Positions 43,966-52,206 of a stretch of DNA of 64,000 nucleotides are shown here, in pieces. A program made the translations under genes and the position numbers. The notes under the pieces are model-generated. The model saw only the letters and a list, made by a program, of their open reading frames with translations. It made no database searches and was not told the origin of the DNA. The DNA lies in the NCBI GenBank assembly GCA_052267165.1, contig JBKQHO010000007.1, positions 1 through 64,000 of the forward strand, written 5' to 3'. The number at the start of each line of letters is the position of its first letter. The first letter of the stretch is position 1. Source of the DNA: CAWICD01 sp052267165 (GTDB lineage: Bacteria > Vulcanimicrobiota > Vulcanimicrobiia > Vulcanimicrobiales > Vulcanimicrobiaceae).

Positions 43966-45475
43966 TCTGCTGGTACCGACAAGGCGATCACCACGATGGC
44001 GTGGTTACGCCAATCGCCGGCTGCATCAACGGCGCGGCACATTGTGACGCATATCGACCGCCTCAAAGACTTGCGCGCCGTTGGGCTTCCCGACGAGCTT
44101 GAGAGTGCCGTTCATCGCAATCGCCTGCTCAAGATTGCCCGTGAGGGGGCGCAGATGACCTCGCGCAACCTGGCCAAGTTCGAGCCCGAACGGCGGCACG
44201 CAACACTCGCGGCGATGGTCATCGAAGCGACCGCGACGGTCATCGATGAACTCATTGACCTACACGATCGGGCACTCGTCGCAGTATTCAATCGCGCCAA
44301 GCACAAACACGAGAGCGAATTCACTCGGTCGGGCAAGGCGATCAGTGAGAAGGTTCGGCTCTATTGGCGCATCGGCAACGCGCTCATGCAAGCTAAGCAG
44401 AGCGGTGCCGATCCATTCGCCGCGATCGAGAGCGTACTGCCTTGGGAGGCGTTCATCGCGAGCGCGACCGAAGCGGAAAAACTCGGGCAGTCCGAAGAGT
44501 TCGACTATCTGCGCTACATCGGCGATGGCTACTTGCCGATGCGCCGCTACACCCCGGAGCTGCTCGACGTGCCCGATTTGCGAGCGGCACCGGCGGCACA
44601 AGACGTGCTCGACGCGGTCAACGTGCTGCGCGCAATGAATGCCGGCGGTCAGCGCGTCGTACCCAAAGACGCGCCGACCGATTTCGAGCGTAAGCGTTGG
44701 GAGAGCCTGGTCTTGACCGATGGCGGCGTCGACCGACGATTCTACGAACTGTGTGCGCTCTCCGAACTCAAGAACGCCTTACGCTCCGGTGATATCTGGG
44801 TGCGCGGTTCCCGCCAGTTCAAGGATTTCAACGAGTATCTGCTCTCGGCCAAGCAGTTCTCGGTGCTCAAGGAAAGCCGAGCGTTGGCGCTGCCCATCGA
44901 GATCGATGGCGACCGATACATTCACGATCGTCTCGCGCTTTTGGAACAGCGACTCGACGTCGTCAATGCGCTCGCCGCCGCCGATGAGCTTCCCGATGCG
45001 GTGATCACGGAGTCGGGTCTCAAGGTCACGCCCCTCACCAACAGCGTCCCAGCCGACGTGGATGAACTCGCGCGTCAAGCGTACGCGCTCTTACCGCGCG
45101 TCAAAATCACCGAGCTACTCATGGAAGTCGATGCGTGGACCGGATTCACGCGCCATTTCACTCATGTCAAAACCGGCGAGAGCGCCGCGGATCGCGCCTA
45201 CTCTTGACCGTGATCCTCGCCGACGCGATCAAGCTGGGTCTCACGAAGATGACCGATTCGTGTCCCGGAACCACCTACGCCAAGCTCTCGTGGTTGCAAG
45301 CCTGGCACATCCGCTGACACCTACTCGGCGGCCTCGGCCGATCTATCAACGCGCAGTTCGTTCATCTCTCGCCGCTGGGATGGGAACACATCAACCTGAC
45401 CGGCGATTACGTCTGGCGGCAAAACAAGCGGGCGCAAACTGGCGCTTCCCGACCGCTGCGACGAGCGTCAGACCC
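43966..45475 (+). pseudogene. Tn3-family transposase TnpA, decayed
   Basis: The left about 200 residues are missing; the reading begins near WLRQSPAASTARHIVTHIDR and continues through REGAQMTSRNL, VIDELIDLHDRAL and LPMRRYTPELLDV to FTHVKTGESAADRA. A 1-base deletion near 45196 shifts frame, then LLLTVILADAIKLGLTKM and SCPGTTYAKLSWLQAWHIR, another shift, and after a large internal deletion FVHLSPLGWEHINLTGDYVW. The normal protein is about 980 aa, so at least a third is gone. It ends at the Tn3 inverted repeat. Confidence 0.88.
45463..45475. repeat. Tn3 terminal inverted-repeat end
   Basis: The sequence GAGCGTCAGACCC is the reverse complement of GGGTCTGACGCTC, the end of the classic Tn3 inverted repeat (recalled: GGGGTCTGACGCTC, one G missing). 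It sits directly after the TnpA end, the right place for a terminal repeat. The opposite end was not found. Confidence 0.65.
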
Positions 45476-45862
45476 TTAGCGTGCTATATAATCCGAATTC
45501 TCTCGTGACCCCTGGAGCAGCTCACCGGGCGCTGAGACCGTCATCGCGCCGCCACTCGAACGTCGGTCGCGCCGAATGAGGAGCGTATCGAACGCCGCGT
45601 AACTCGCACGTTACGGAAGCCTCCCTCGAGCCAGCGTTTGACGGCGGATGGCGCATTCGTTGGCCCCTTGTTTTATCGGGTGACTTAGCCGGAGTCCAAT
45701 GCGGCGAGTTCCCTGTGGAAGCAGCAACTCTGCGTGGGAAGGCTGCCGATCGGGAAGGTTCTCGTGGCAGGGTTTGAGGTTACTCAAGCGTAGCGCCCGC
45801 TGCCTTCGGCGCGCGAAGGTGTCAAAGACCACTTGCTCACCGGTCGTTCCTTCGCTCGTAAA
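45476..45862. other. Non-coding stretch right of the Tn3 remnant
   Basis: About 390 bp with no convincing gene. It holds a 6-bp inverted repeat (CGTAAC 45598-45603, GTTACG 45610-45615). Small frames here show no family features. Some of it may be leftover mobile DNA. Confidence 0.4.
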
Positions 45863-45912
45863 TTTACCCTGGCGTAATTGACAGCTTTTTACCCTGGTAA
45901 TATAATGCCGGA
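45863..45912 (+). promoter_or_regulatory. Consensus promoter with repeated operator-like boxes
   Basis: TTGACA (45878-45883) and TATAAT (45901-45906) are both perfect consensus, 17 bases apart. The predicted start site is at or beside the GTG of the next gene (45913), so the mRNA would be leaderless. Two copies of TTTACCCTGG (45863-45872 and 45888-45897, 25 bp apart) flank the -35 box. The second reads TTACC-CT-GGTAA, a palindrome, and is a likely repressor site. Confidence 0.8.
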
Positions 45913-46491
45913 GTGTCAGCTCGGCAAAAGACGTACGCCGCCTTCCGCGGAACGAGGCTGGCAGCAGCCGGACCGCTCTCCGACGTGCTGGCGGCCTTGC
46001 TCCTCGAAAGTCGCGCCCATGAGGCCGGGGAGCCTGCGATTTTTGAAGAGGAGACCGGCCGGCAGGTCGACTTCGACCTGCGTGGGAGCCTGCACGACGT
46101 CATGGGCCGCATTGCCGAGGGCGACGCGGCGCGAGTGGTCGGGCGGCCCCGCCTGGGCGTGGTCGGCCGCGAGATCACCCTCCTGCCGCGGCACTGGGAA
46201 TGGCTCGCTGGGCAGCCCAAGGGCGCGTCGGCGGTGTTGCGCGGGCTAATCGAGGCAGCGATGAAGGGTAGATCCGCCGACGAAAGCGAGCGTTCCGCGG
46301 TCGATGCGACGTACCGCGTGATGTCGGCGGTCGCCGGCGATCTTCCAGGATTCGAGGAAGCCGCGCGGGCCTTGTACGCTCGCAATTGGGGAGCGTTCCG
46401 CGCGCTCGTCTGCGGATGGCCCGAGGGCGTTCGAGGCTATTTCCTCGAACGCGCGGAGGCCGTGGAACGGCAAGGCGACTCGCCGCGCTGA
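45913..46491 (+). CDS. DUF2239 family protein
   Basis: 192 aa. Blocks typical of DUF2239 are AAFRGTRLAAAGPLSDV, FEEETGRQVDFDLRGS, GRPRLGVVGREITLLPRHWE and GASAVLRGLIEAAM. Molecular function is unknown. The GTG start sits at the predicted transcription start of a consensus promoter, with no room for a ribosome site. A second ATG (45905) is out of frame. The GNAT gene follows after 14 bp. Confidence 0.88.
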   Translation: MSARQKTYAAFRGTRLAAAGPLSDVLAALLLESRAHEAGEPAIFEEETGRQVDFDLRGSLHDVMGRIAEGDAARVVGRPRLGVVGREITLLPRHWEWLAGQPKGASAVLRGLIEAAMKGRSADESERSAVDATYRVMSAVAGDLPGFEEAARALYARNWGAFRALVCGWPEGVRGYFLERAEAVERQGDSPR

Positions 46492-46505
46492 CCGGGAGCG
46501 CGCCT

Positions 46506-47003
46506 GTGGACGTACGCATCGACACCGCGCGACTTAGCGACGCGGACGCGGTCCTCAAACCGTGTTGCCTCGCGTATCGAAGCGAGGCGCAGCTGTACGA
46601 TGATTGGTCGATACCGCCGTTGCGTGAAGCCTACGCCGACGTCGTCCGCGCAGTCGACGAGGGCGTTGTCCTCGTCGCGCGCTGCGGAGACGAGATCGTC
46701 GGCTCCGTTCGCGGCCTGACGCGAGGCAGACAGATCGAGGTAGGGCGCCTGGTCGTCCATCCGCGACTACGGCAGCACGGCATCGGATCACGCCTGCTGC
46801 ACGCGATCGAAGCAGCCTTTCCCGACGCCGAGCGCTTCGCGCTGTTCACGGGCGAGCGCAGCCCCGCTACTCTGCGGCTCTATGCGAAGCATGGCTATTG
46901 CGAGCTCCGCCGAGAACTCGTTTCGCCGAAGCTGACGATGGTCGTGCTGGAAAAGCAGCTCACGGCGAAAGCTCCGGATCGAGCGCCAGCGCCGCCCTCG
47001 TAA
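46506..47003 (+). CDS. GNAT family N-acetyltransferase
   Basis: 165 aa. A start at GTG 46506 gives VRIDTARLSDADAVLKPC. The acetyl-CoA loop is VHPRLRQHGIGSRLLHAIEA (RxxGxG/A form), followed by FTGERSPATLRLYAKHGY. The substrate is unknown. It probably shares the DUF2239 promoter and converges on a DUF1992 gene, 12 bp away. Confidence 0.87.
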   Translation: MDVRIDTARLSDADAVLKPCCLAYRSEAQLYDDWSIPPLREAYADVVRAVDEGVVLVARCGDEIVGSVRGLTRGRQIEVGRLVVHPRLRQHGIGSRLLHAIEAAFPDAERFALFTGERSPATLRLYAKHGYCELRRELVSPKLTMVVLEKQLTAKAPDRAPAPPS

Positions 47004-47015
47004 CGCCAAGCGAAG

Positions 47016-47183
47016 CTATTCGCTGCTTTCTTCGCGCTCCAGCTTCTTCGCGAACCATTCCGCGAAGAATCCTTCGCCGCTGAGGCTGCAATCGATGTAG
47101 CCTCGCTGCGGAAGGTCGTCGAAGAGTCCGTCGGCGATCGCGTCCTCGATGCGTTGCTCGGCGATCAGGCGTATCGCGTCCAC
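47016..47183 (-). CDS. DUF1992-like small protein
   Basis: 55 aa starting GTG at 47183, preceded by GAGAAAG. IRLIAEQRIEDAIADGLFDD then LPQRG matches the short DUF1992 (DnaJ-C28-like) motif, which usually reads LAExRIxEAxxxGxFDxLPGxG. It begins 26 bp after the MFS stop and runs in the same direction. The role is unknown. Confidence 0.65.
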   Translation of the reverse strand: MDAIRLIAEQRIEDAIADGLFDDLPQRGYIDCSLSGEGFFAEWFAKKLEREESSE

Positions 47184-47209
47184 GCGCCGGCTTTCTCGTT
47201 CTGCGAAGG

Positions 47210-48799
47210 TTAGCCTTCGACGGCGCGCGGCACCGCCGCGGCACCCCGTGAGTCGCCAGGCAACGCAACGAAGGCGAGCAGCGCTGCCGCCCAGCACAGC
47301 GCGGCCGAGACCAGCATCACCACGTCGAACCCCGCCGAATAGGCGGTGTCGATCGCGCTGCGCAGCGCCTGCCGGTCGGCCGGCCCGCGCACGTCGGCGG
47401 GAACCTCGGCCGACTGCATCTTCGCGTGCTCGCGTTGCGCGCTAGCGACGGCCGCGGGGCTCGCGTGCGCCGCCTGCAGCGCCTGCGGAAGCTGACGGTC
47501 GAAGCTCATCGCCAGCACGATGCCGAGCAAGGCGATCGCGAGCAGGCCGGCCGTGCGCGAGACCGCGTTGTTGATCCCCGAGGCCGTGCCCGCGCGGGCC
47601 GCATCGACCGAGCCCATGACTGCCGTCGTCAACGGCGCCACGAAGCCGGCGCCTCCCAATCCCAAGAGCACCGCCGCCGGAAAGAACGAGACCCAGTACG
47701 GCCGTCCGACGCCGCACAGCGCGTAACTCGCGAAGCCGATGCCCGCGACCAGGCCGCCGGCGACGAGCGGCAGGCGAGCTCCGATGCGCACCACCAAACC
47801 GCCCGAGAAGCGCGAGAGCAGAAACATGATGACGATGAACGGCAGCATGGCGGCACCCGCGGCCGCGGGCGAATAGCGCTGCACGAAGATCAAATCGAAC
47901 GGTATGAAAAACAAGCCGCCGCCGAGCGCCGCATAGAGCAGCAGCGTGTACGCGTTGGTGACGCTGAACGTTCGATCGGCGAACAGCTCGAGCGGAACCA
48001 TCGGAGCCTTCGCGCGTCGTTCGACCGCGATGAATACGCCAAGCAGCACGAGGCCCGCGCCGACGGCGCACGCGCCGGCCGCGTCGGCGGCGGACGACTG
48101 CAAACGAATCAGCCCGTAGACGAGCGCGCCGAGCGCGGCCGTCGCGAGCGCGGCCCCCGGCACGTCGATGCGCCCTGCTTCCGGATCGCGCGATTCCGGC
48201 ACGCGCAGCAGCGCGGCCAAGGCGACCGCCGCCAGCGGCACGTTGATGAAGAACACGGCGCGCCAGGAGACGTGCTGCGCGAAGAATCCGCCGAGCAACG
48301 GCCCGAGCGCCGCGGTGATCGACGAGAATCCCGACCAGGTGCCGATCGCGCGACCGCGTTCGGCCTCGCCGAAGTTCGCGCTGATCAGCGCGAGGCTCCC
48401 CGGAGTGGCGAGCGCCGCACCGATGCCCTGGACGCAGCGGGCCGCAACGAGCGGAGCGATGCCGGTCGCAAAACCGCAGGCAAGCGAAGCGAGCGCGAAG
48501 AGCGCGACGCCGGTCGCGAACACGAGCCGCCTTCCCAGGCGATCGCCGAGCGAGCCGCCCGCGAGCAGCAGCGCGGAGAGGAAGAGCGAGTACCCCTCCA
48601 CGACCCACTGCACTTGGGCGGAGGTCGCGCTCAGATCGCGCTCGAGCACCGGAAGCGCGACGTTGACCGCCGTGCCGTCGATGAACGCCATGCCCGAGCC
48701 GACGATCGCGGCCAGCAACACCGCGCTGCCGGCGGCCGCGGGCGGCGTCCGCGCCGCGCGCGGCGATCCGTTCTCCTCACACGGCCGCTTCGCGAACAT
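47210..48799 (-). CDS. MFS exporter, DHA2 family (14 helices)
   Basis: 529 aa. VGSGMAFIDGTAVNVALPVL and WVVEGYSLFLSALLLAGGSL contain motif D1-like and helix signatures of the DHA2/EmrB drug:H+ antiporters, and GDRLGRRLVFATG is MFS motif A. Fourteen helices are expected. The C-terminus has a soluble loop (QAAHASPAAVASAQREHA). The exported compound is not predicted. It diverges from a small gene across 44 bp. Confidence 0.9.
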   Translation of the reverse strand: MFAKRPCEENGSPRAARTPPAAAGSAVLLAAIVGSGMAFIDGTAVNVALPVLERDLSATSAQVQWVVEGYSLFLSALLLAGGSLGDRLGRRLVFATGVALFALASLACGFATGIAPLVAARCVQGIGAALATPGSLALISANFGEAERGRAIGTWSGFSSITAALGPLLGGFFAQHVSWRAVFFINVPLAAVALAALLRVPESRDPEAGRIDVPGAALATAALGALVYGLIRLQSSAADAAGACAVGAGLVLLGVFIAVERRAKAPMVPLELFADRTFSVTNAYTLLLYAALGGGLFFIPFDLIFVQRYSPAAAGAAMLPFIVIMFLLSRFSGGLVVRIGARLPLVAGGLVAGIGFASYALCGVGRPYWVSFFPAAVLLGLGGAGFVAPLTTAVMGSVDAARAGTASGINNAVSRTAGLLAIALLGIVLAMSFDRQLPQALQAAHASPAAVASAQREHAKMQSAEVPADVRGPADRQALRSAIDTAYSAGFDVVMLVSAALCWAAALLAFVALPGDSRGAAAVPRAVEG

Positions 48800-48843
48800 T
48801 ACGTAGCTGGAGAACGTCCGAGCGAGCCCGAACGCGCTCGGCC

Positions 48844-49026
48844 ATGGAGGGGCAAAAACCTCGCAAGCGCGGCGGCTCGCGTTCGTGTTACAACAAGAAC
48901 GGCTCGCCCAAGAGCGCCTTCGCGACCAAGAAGCTGGCCGAGCGCGCGATCCCGCGCACGAGCGTCGGACTCGCGCCGTATCCCTGTCCGGCGCATGGCT
49001 GGCACCTCGGTCACGCGAGTCTCTGA
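48844..49026 (+). CDS. Small conserved basic protein
   Basis: 60 aa. MEGQKPRKRGGSRSCYNKNG then PKSAFATKKLAERA and YPCPAHGWHLGHASL resemble a widespread small family ending in CPxxxxWHxGH, with a zinc-like Cys-His cluster. Function is unknown. The start is supported by ATG GAG GGG, though the ribosome site is poor. Confidence 0.65.
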   Translation: MEGQKPRKRGGSRSCYNKNGSPKSAFATKKLAERAIPRTSVGLAPYPCPAHGWHLGHASL

Positions 49027-49039
49027 GTCCACGACGCGC

Positions 49040-49495
49040 CTATGCGAGCAGAATGTCGTGAAGCAGCGCGTCGTAGCGCTCGTCGAGCATGACGGTTCGC
49101 GGCGGGTCGGAAGAGAGCTGCAGCGCACGCGCGAGTGCCGGCTCGAGCGAGGCGTCGACAAACGCGAACCGGTCTTCCGCGTGCCGCAGCACCCACTCGA
49201 CCTGCTCCGGAAAGAGCCGGATGTTGGTAGTGTGCAGCACGGCGCCGAGCATGGGGACCGCATAGTAGAGCTCGAGATGGCGGTGCGTATTCCAGGCGAA
49301 GCTCGCGACGCGGTCGCCGGGACGCACGCCAAATGAGACGAGGACTCCCGCGAGTTGCGCGACGCGCTTCACGAAGTCGCCGTACGTGCAGCGAAAGAGC
49401 GTGCCGTCCTCGTTGCGCGAGACGAGCTCGCGGCGCGCGTGATTGCGCGCGACGTGCTCGTAGATCCAGCGAACCGTCAGGGGAACGTCCATCAT
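49040..49495 (-). pseudogene. Acyl-CoA synthetase, N-terminal fragment
   Basis: About 150 residues of an AMP-binding enzyme: MDVPLTVRWIYEHVARNHA, RCTYGDFVKRVAQLAGVLVS, GDRVASFAWNTHRHLELYYA and LGAVLHTTNIRLFPEQVEW. The normal enzyme has about 530 residues; here the frame ends after DERYDALLHDILLA and no later AMP-binding motifs follow. The gene is truncated. Confidence 0.78.
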
Positions 49496-49643
49496 CGACC
49501 CCGGCAACGCCTCACTCTCTTCGAACGGCCGACTGACCTTCTTCACGTTCGCCCTCCCCCGCGACCCGATCCGGGAGTCGCGCCCGGCGGCGTTCGGCAA
49601 GCCCACCTCCCCACCTGCGCGAGCGCTTCAGCGCTTGACGAAT

Positions 49644-49832
49644 CAGTCTACCGTCTTCGACGTAGGTATACACCAAGCGAGATCGATTTTTCGTCGCCGC
49701 AAGGAGCGAGGAGCGAAGAATGGCAGCGCCATTTGCCTGTCCCCGAAGCGAAGCGGAGGGGAGCGACGAGCGAGGCGGCGGCGGCGCAAAAGCGCCGAGC
49801 GACTGTATTGCTACGTCGGAGACGGTACACTA
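49644..49832. repeat. MITE-like inverted-repeat element, copy 2
   Basis: A 189-bp relative of the 51-230 element. The right end tacgtcggagacggtacacta (positions 49812-49832) keeps the consensus; the left end is degenerate (18/21 matches). The interior is highly similar, with a 9-bp size difference near 49790 (gcgcaaaagc). It lies 93 bp upstream of the PAS-GGDEF gene. Confidence 0.82.
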
Positions 49833-49924
49833 GCGCGTCCGTTCACGGCGCTGCGGCTGCGCGCTCGGTCACGTTCCGGGCGCTCGCCCCCAGGCCGTTT
49901 TCTGCCGATTGTAGGAAGGGAAGC

Positions 49925-51640
49925 ATGAGCATTGAGCGCGGCGCCACTGCCGCCGAAGCTGCAGGGCAGCCTTACCGTTCGATCGTCGAACACGTCAAGG
50001 ACGTCGTGCTTCAACTCGACGTCGGCGGCCGTTTTACGTATCTGAATCCGGCGTGGACGGAGCTGACCGGGTTCGCCGTCGAGGCGACGCTCGGTACGCT
50101 CTGCTACGATGTCGTCGCGCCCGAGGATCGCGCCTTTAGCGAACAGCAACTGCGCCACGTCTTCGACGGCCGGACGCCGTTCAGCCGTCACGACGTGCGC
50201 GTGCGGCAGGCCGACGGCGGTTGCGTTTGGGTCGAGAGCTGGGCGCGCGCGACCCGCGACGCGAACGGGGCGGTTTGCGGCGTCACTGGAACGCTTCGCG
50301 ACATCACCGAGCGCAAGGCGATCGAGACGGCCCAGTGGGAAGCGCAGGAGCTGCTCGAACGCGGAATCTCGCAGTCGCCGGTCGGTTTCTTCGCCGTCGA
50401 TTGCACCGGCCGCATCACTTGCGCCAACGCAGCGGGAGCGAAGATGCTGGGCCGCGACGTCGCAGCCCTCGTCGGACGAAAATGGCAAGAGCTCGTTCAC
50501 GCTGACGACCTGCCGGATTTCTTGACGCGTGCGCGCCGGATGCTGGCAGGCCGACATGAAACCGCCACGCGTATGCTCAGCCTCATCCGTGGCGACGGCG
50601 CCACCATCTACACGCGTCTGCACGCTTCGATACTGCGCGACCCCGAAGGCGTTCCGGTCGAGTTCTTCTGTCAGCTCGAGGACGTCACGGCCGAACAGCT
50701 CGCCGAGCGCCGGCTGCGCGCAGCCGAGGAGCGCTTCCGCATCATCTTTCAGGAATCGCCGACCGCGATGTGCACGGCACAGGTCGACGGACGGCTCATC
50801 CAGCTCAATTCGGCCCTGGTTCACGACCTGGGCAAGCACGCCTCGGACGCGATCGGCAGGGACGCGCGCTTTGCCGAGCTCGTGCACCCGCACGACCGCG
50901 CTCGCGAAGACGCGCTTTTCGACGACCTCGTCGCTGGGCGATGCGACTCGTACGAGTGCGACGTGCGCGTCCTGTTTTCACGCAACTCGTGGCGCTGGTG
51001 CGAAGTGCGCGTGAAGTTGCTCGACGGAGGCGTCGGCTCTCCCTCGTACGTGCTGCGAACGCTGGTCGACGTCTCGAAACGCAAACGCTCCGAAGAGAAT
51101 CTGCGGCGCCAAGCGGAGTCGGACTCGTTGACGGGCATCCCCAATCGCCGCGCGCTCGAACGGCTCGTCACCGATCGGATCGCGAAGCTGCGCGCCAACG
51201 GTGGCCGCGGAGCGCTGTTCGTCATCGACCTCGACGGCTTCAAGGCCGTCAACGACACCTTCGGGCATAACGCCGGCGACGAATTGCTGGCCGCGATCGC
51301 CAAGGCGCTCGTCGCCCGGCTGCGCTCGAGCGACGTCGTCGCGCGCCTCGGCGGCGACGAGTTCGCGGTCTTGACGCCGAACGGCGGCGAGCGCGAGATG
51401 CGCGCCGTGGCCAACGCGATCGTCCACACGATCGAAAGGACCGCGCGCGGCTTTTTGCAGGCCGACCTGCCCGCGATTTCAGCCAGCGTTGGCGCGGCGC
51501 GGGTCCTTGCCGACTCGGAATACGAGTCGCTCATCGGCGCGGCCGATGCGGCGATGTACCGGGCCAAGCGCAGCGGGGGCGGCCGGATCGCCTTCGAGCA
51601 CGGGACCGACGGCATGGTCTGGGGCGTCTCGCGAGAATAG
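49925..51640 (+). CDS. PAS-PAS-PAS diguanylate cyclase
   Basis: 571-aa c-di-GMP synthesising enzyme. Three PAS/PAC units begin near residues 20, 150 and 270 (VVLQLDVGGRFTYLNPAWTE; VGFFAVDCTGRITCANAAGA; AMCTAQVDGRLIQLNSALVH). A GGDEF domain ends the protein: DSLTGIPNRRALERLV, GDELLAAIA and RLGGDEFAVLTPNGGE. No EAL domain and no membrane helix are seen, so it is a cytoplasmic sensor. AAGGGA precedes the ATG. The second repeat element lies just upstream. Confidence 0.92.
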   Translation: MSIERGATAAEAAGQPYRSIVEHVKDVVLQLDVGGRFTYLNPAWTELTGFAVEATLGTLCYDVVAPEDRAFSEQQLRHVFDGRTPFSRHDVRVRQADGGCVWVESWARATRDANGAVCGVTGTLRDITERKAIETAQWEAQELLERGISQSPVGFFAVDCTGRITCANAAGAKMLGRDVAALVGRKWQELVHADDLPDFLTRARRMLAGRHETATRMLSLIRGDGATIYTRLHASILRDPEGVPVEFFCQLEDVTAEQLAERRLRAAEERFRIIFQESPTAMCTAQVDGRLIQLNSALVHDLGKHASDAIGRDARFAELVHPHDRAREDALFDDLVAGRCDSYECDVRVLFSRNSWRWCEVRVKLLDGGVGSPSYVLRTLVDVSKRKRSEENLRRQAESDSLTGIPNRRALERLVTDRIAKLRANGGRGALFVIDLDGFKAVNDTFGHNAGDELLAAIAKALVARLRSSDVVARLGGDEFAVLTPNGGEREMRAVANAIVHTIERTARGFLQADLPAISASVGAARVLADSEYESLIGAADAAMYRAKRSGGGRIAFEHGTDGMVWGVSRE

Positions 51641-51671
51641 CTGAATTTCTCAGAAAAGGGCCGTTGCCACG

Positions 51672-52058
51672 ATGAAGATTCCCGTCCAAGTAACGTTTCG
51701 CGGTCTGGACGCCTCGCCCGCGCTCCGCGAGCTCGTCGAAGAAGAGGCCGCTAAGCTCGAGCGCTTTTACGGCGACGCGATCAGCTGCCGCGTCACGATC
51801 GAACTCGCTTCGGGGCATCACCAAAAGGGCAATCCGTTCCACGTCCGCGTCGAACTGGGCGTCCCCGGCGACCGGCTGGTGGCCGACAACAAACCGGCCT
51901 CGCTGGTCGACGCCGAGAACGGCCGGCGCAAAGCGACCGAGATCCACCCCGAGCAGAAGGATGCGGCGCTCGCGGTCCGCGACAGCTTCCGGACAATGGG
52001 CCGGCTCCTCGAGGATTTTGCGCAACGCCAGCGCGACGTCGCGAAAACCCACGACTAG
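51672..52058 (+). CDS. Ribosome hibernation-promoting factor family
   Basis: 128-aa HPF/RaiA (S30AE) domain. KIPVQVTFRGLDASPALREL, GDAISCRVTIELASGHHQKG and PFHVRVELGVPGDRLVAD are present. It is a long-N-terminal-domain form without the C-terminal dimer domain, so it resembles short HPF. The TAG stop is the first triplet of a solo repeat end (52056). Confidence 0.88.
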   Translation: MKIPVQVTFRGLDASPALRELVEEEAAKLERFYGDAISCRVTIELASGHHQKGNPFHVRVELGVPGDRLVADNKPASLVDAENGRRKATEIHPEQKDAALAVRDSFRTMGRLLEDFAQRQRDVAKTHD

Positions 52059-52076
52059 CGTACCGTCTCCGACGTA
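52056..52076. repeat. Solo terminal repeat of the MITE family
   Basis: tagcgtaccgtctccgacgt at 52056-52075 matches the left end of copy 1 at 19/20. No second end or interior follows, so this is a half-site. It supplies the hpf stop codon. Confidence 0.7.
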
Positions 52077-52143
52077 GACTAGCTAGCGTCGCGAAGGCCG
52101 GGCTCGCCCTAAGCGCGGTTCTCGCGAGGGGATAAATGTCGCA

Positions 52144-52177
52144 AGCCCGGCGCCGAGCGGAAGCTCGACGCCGGGCT
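52144..52177. terminator. Strong hairpin between hpf and nifJ
   Basis: AGCCCGGCG (52144-52152) pairs with CGCCGGGCT (52169-52177). Inside is a CGAGC/GCTCG stem with a GGAA tetraloop and one mismatch. It lies between the converging genes and could end both. There is no long T run. Confidence 0.55.
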
Positions 52178-52206
52178 CGCGAGGCTTCCGTGCTCGCGCT
52201 CGACGG

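Noticed and set aside
45611..45832. 73-aa minus-strand frame right of the Tn3 remnant
   Set aside because: No motif, no ribosome site, and no clear codon bias.
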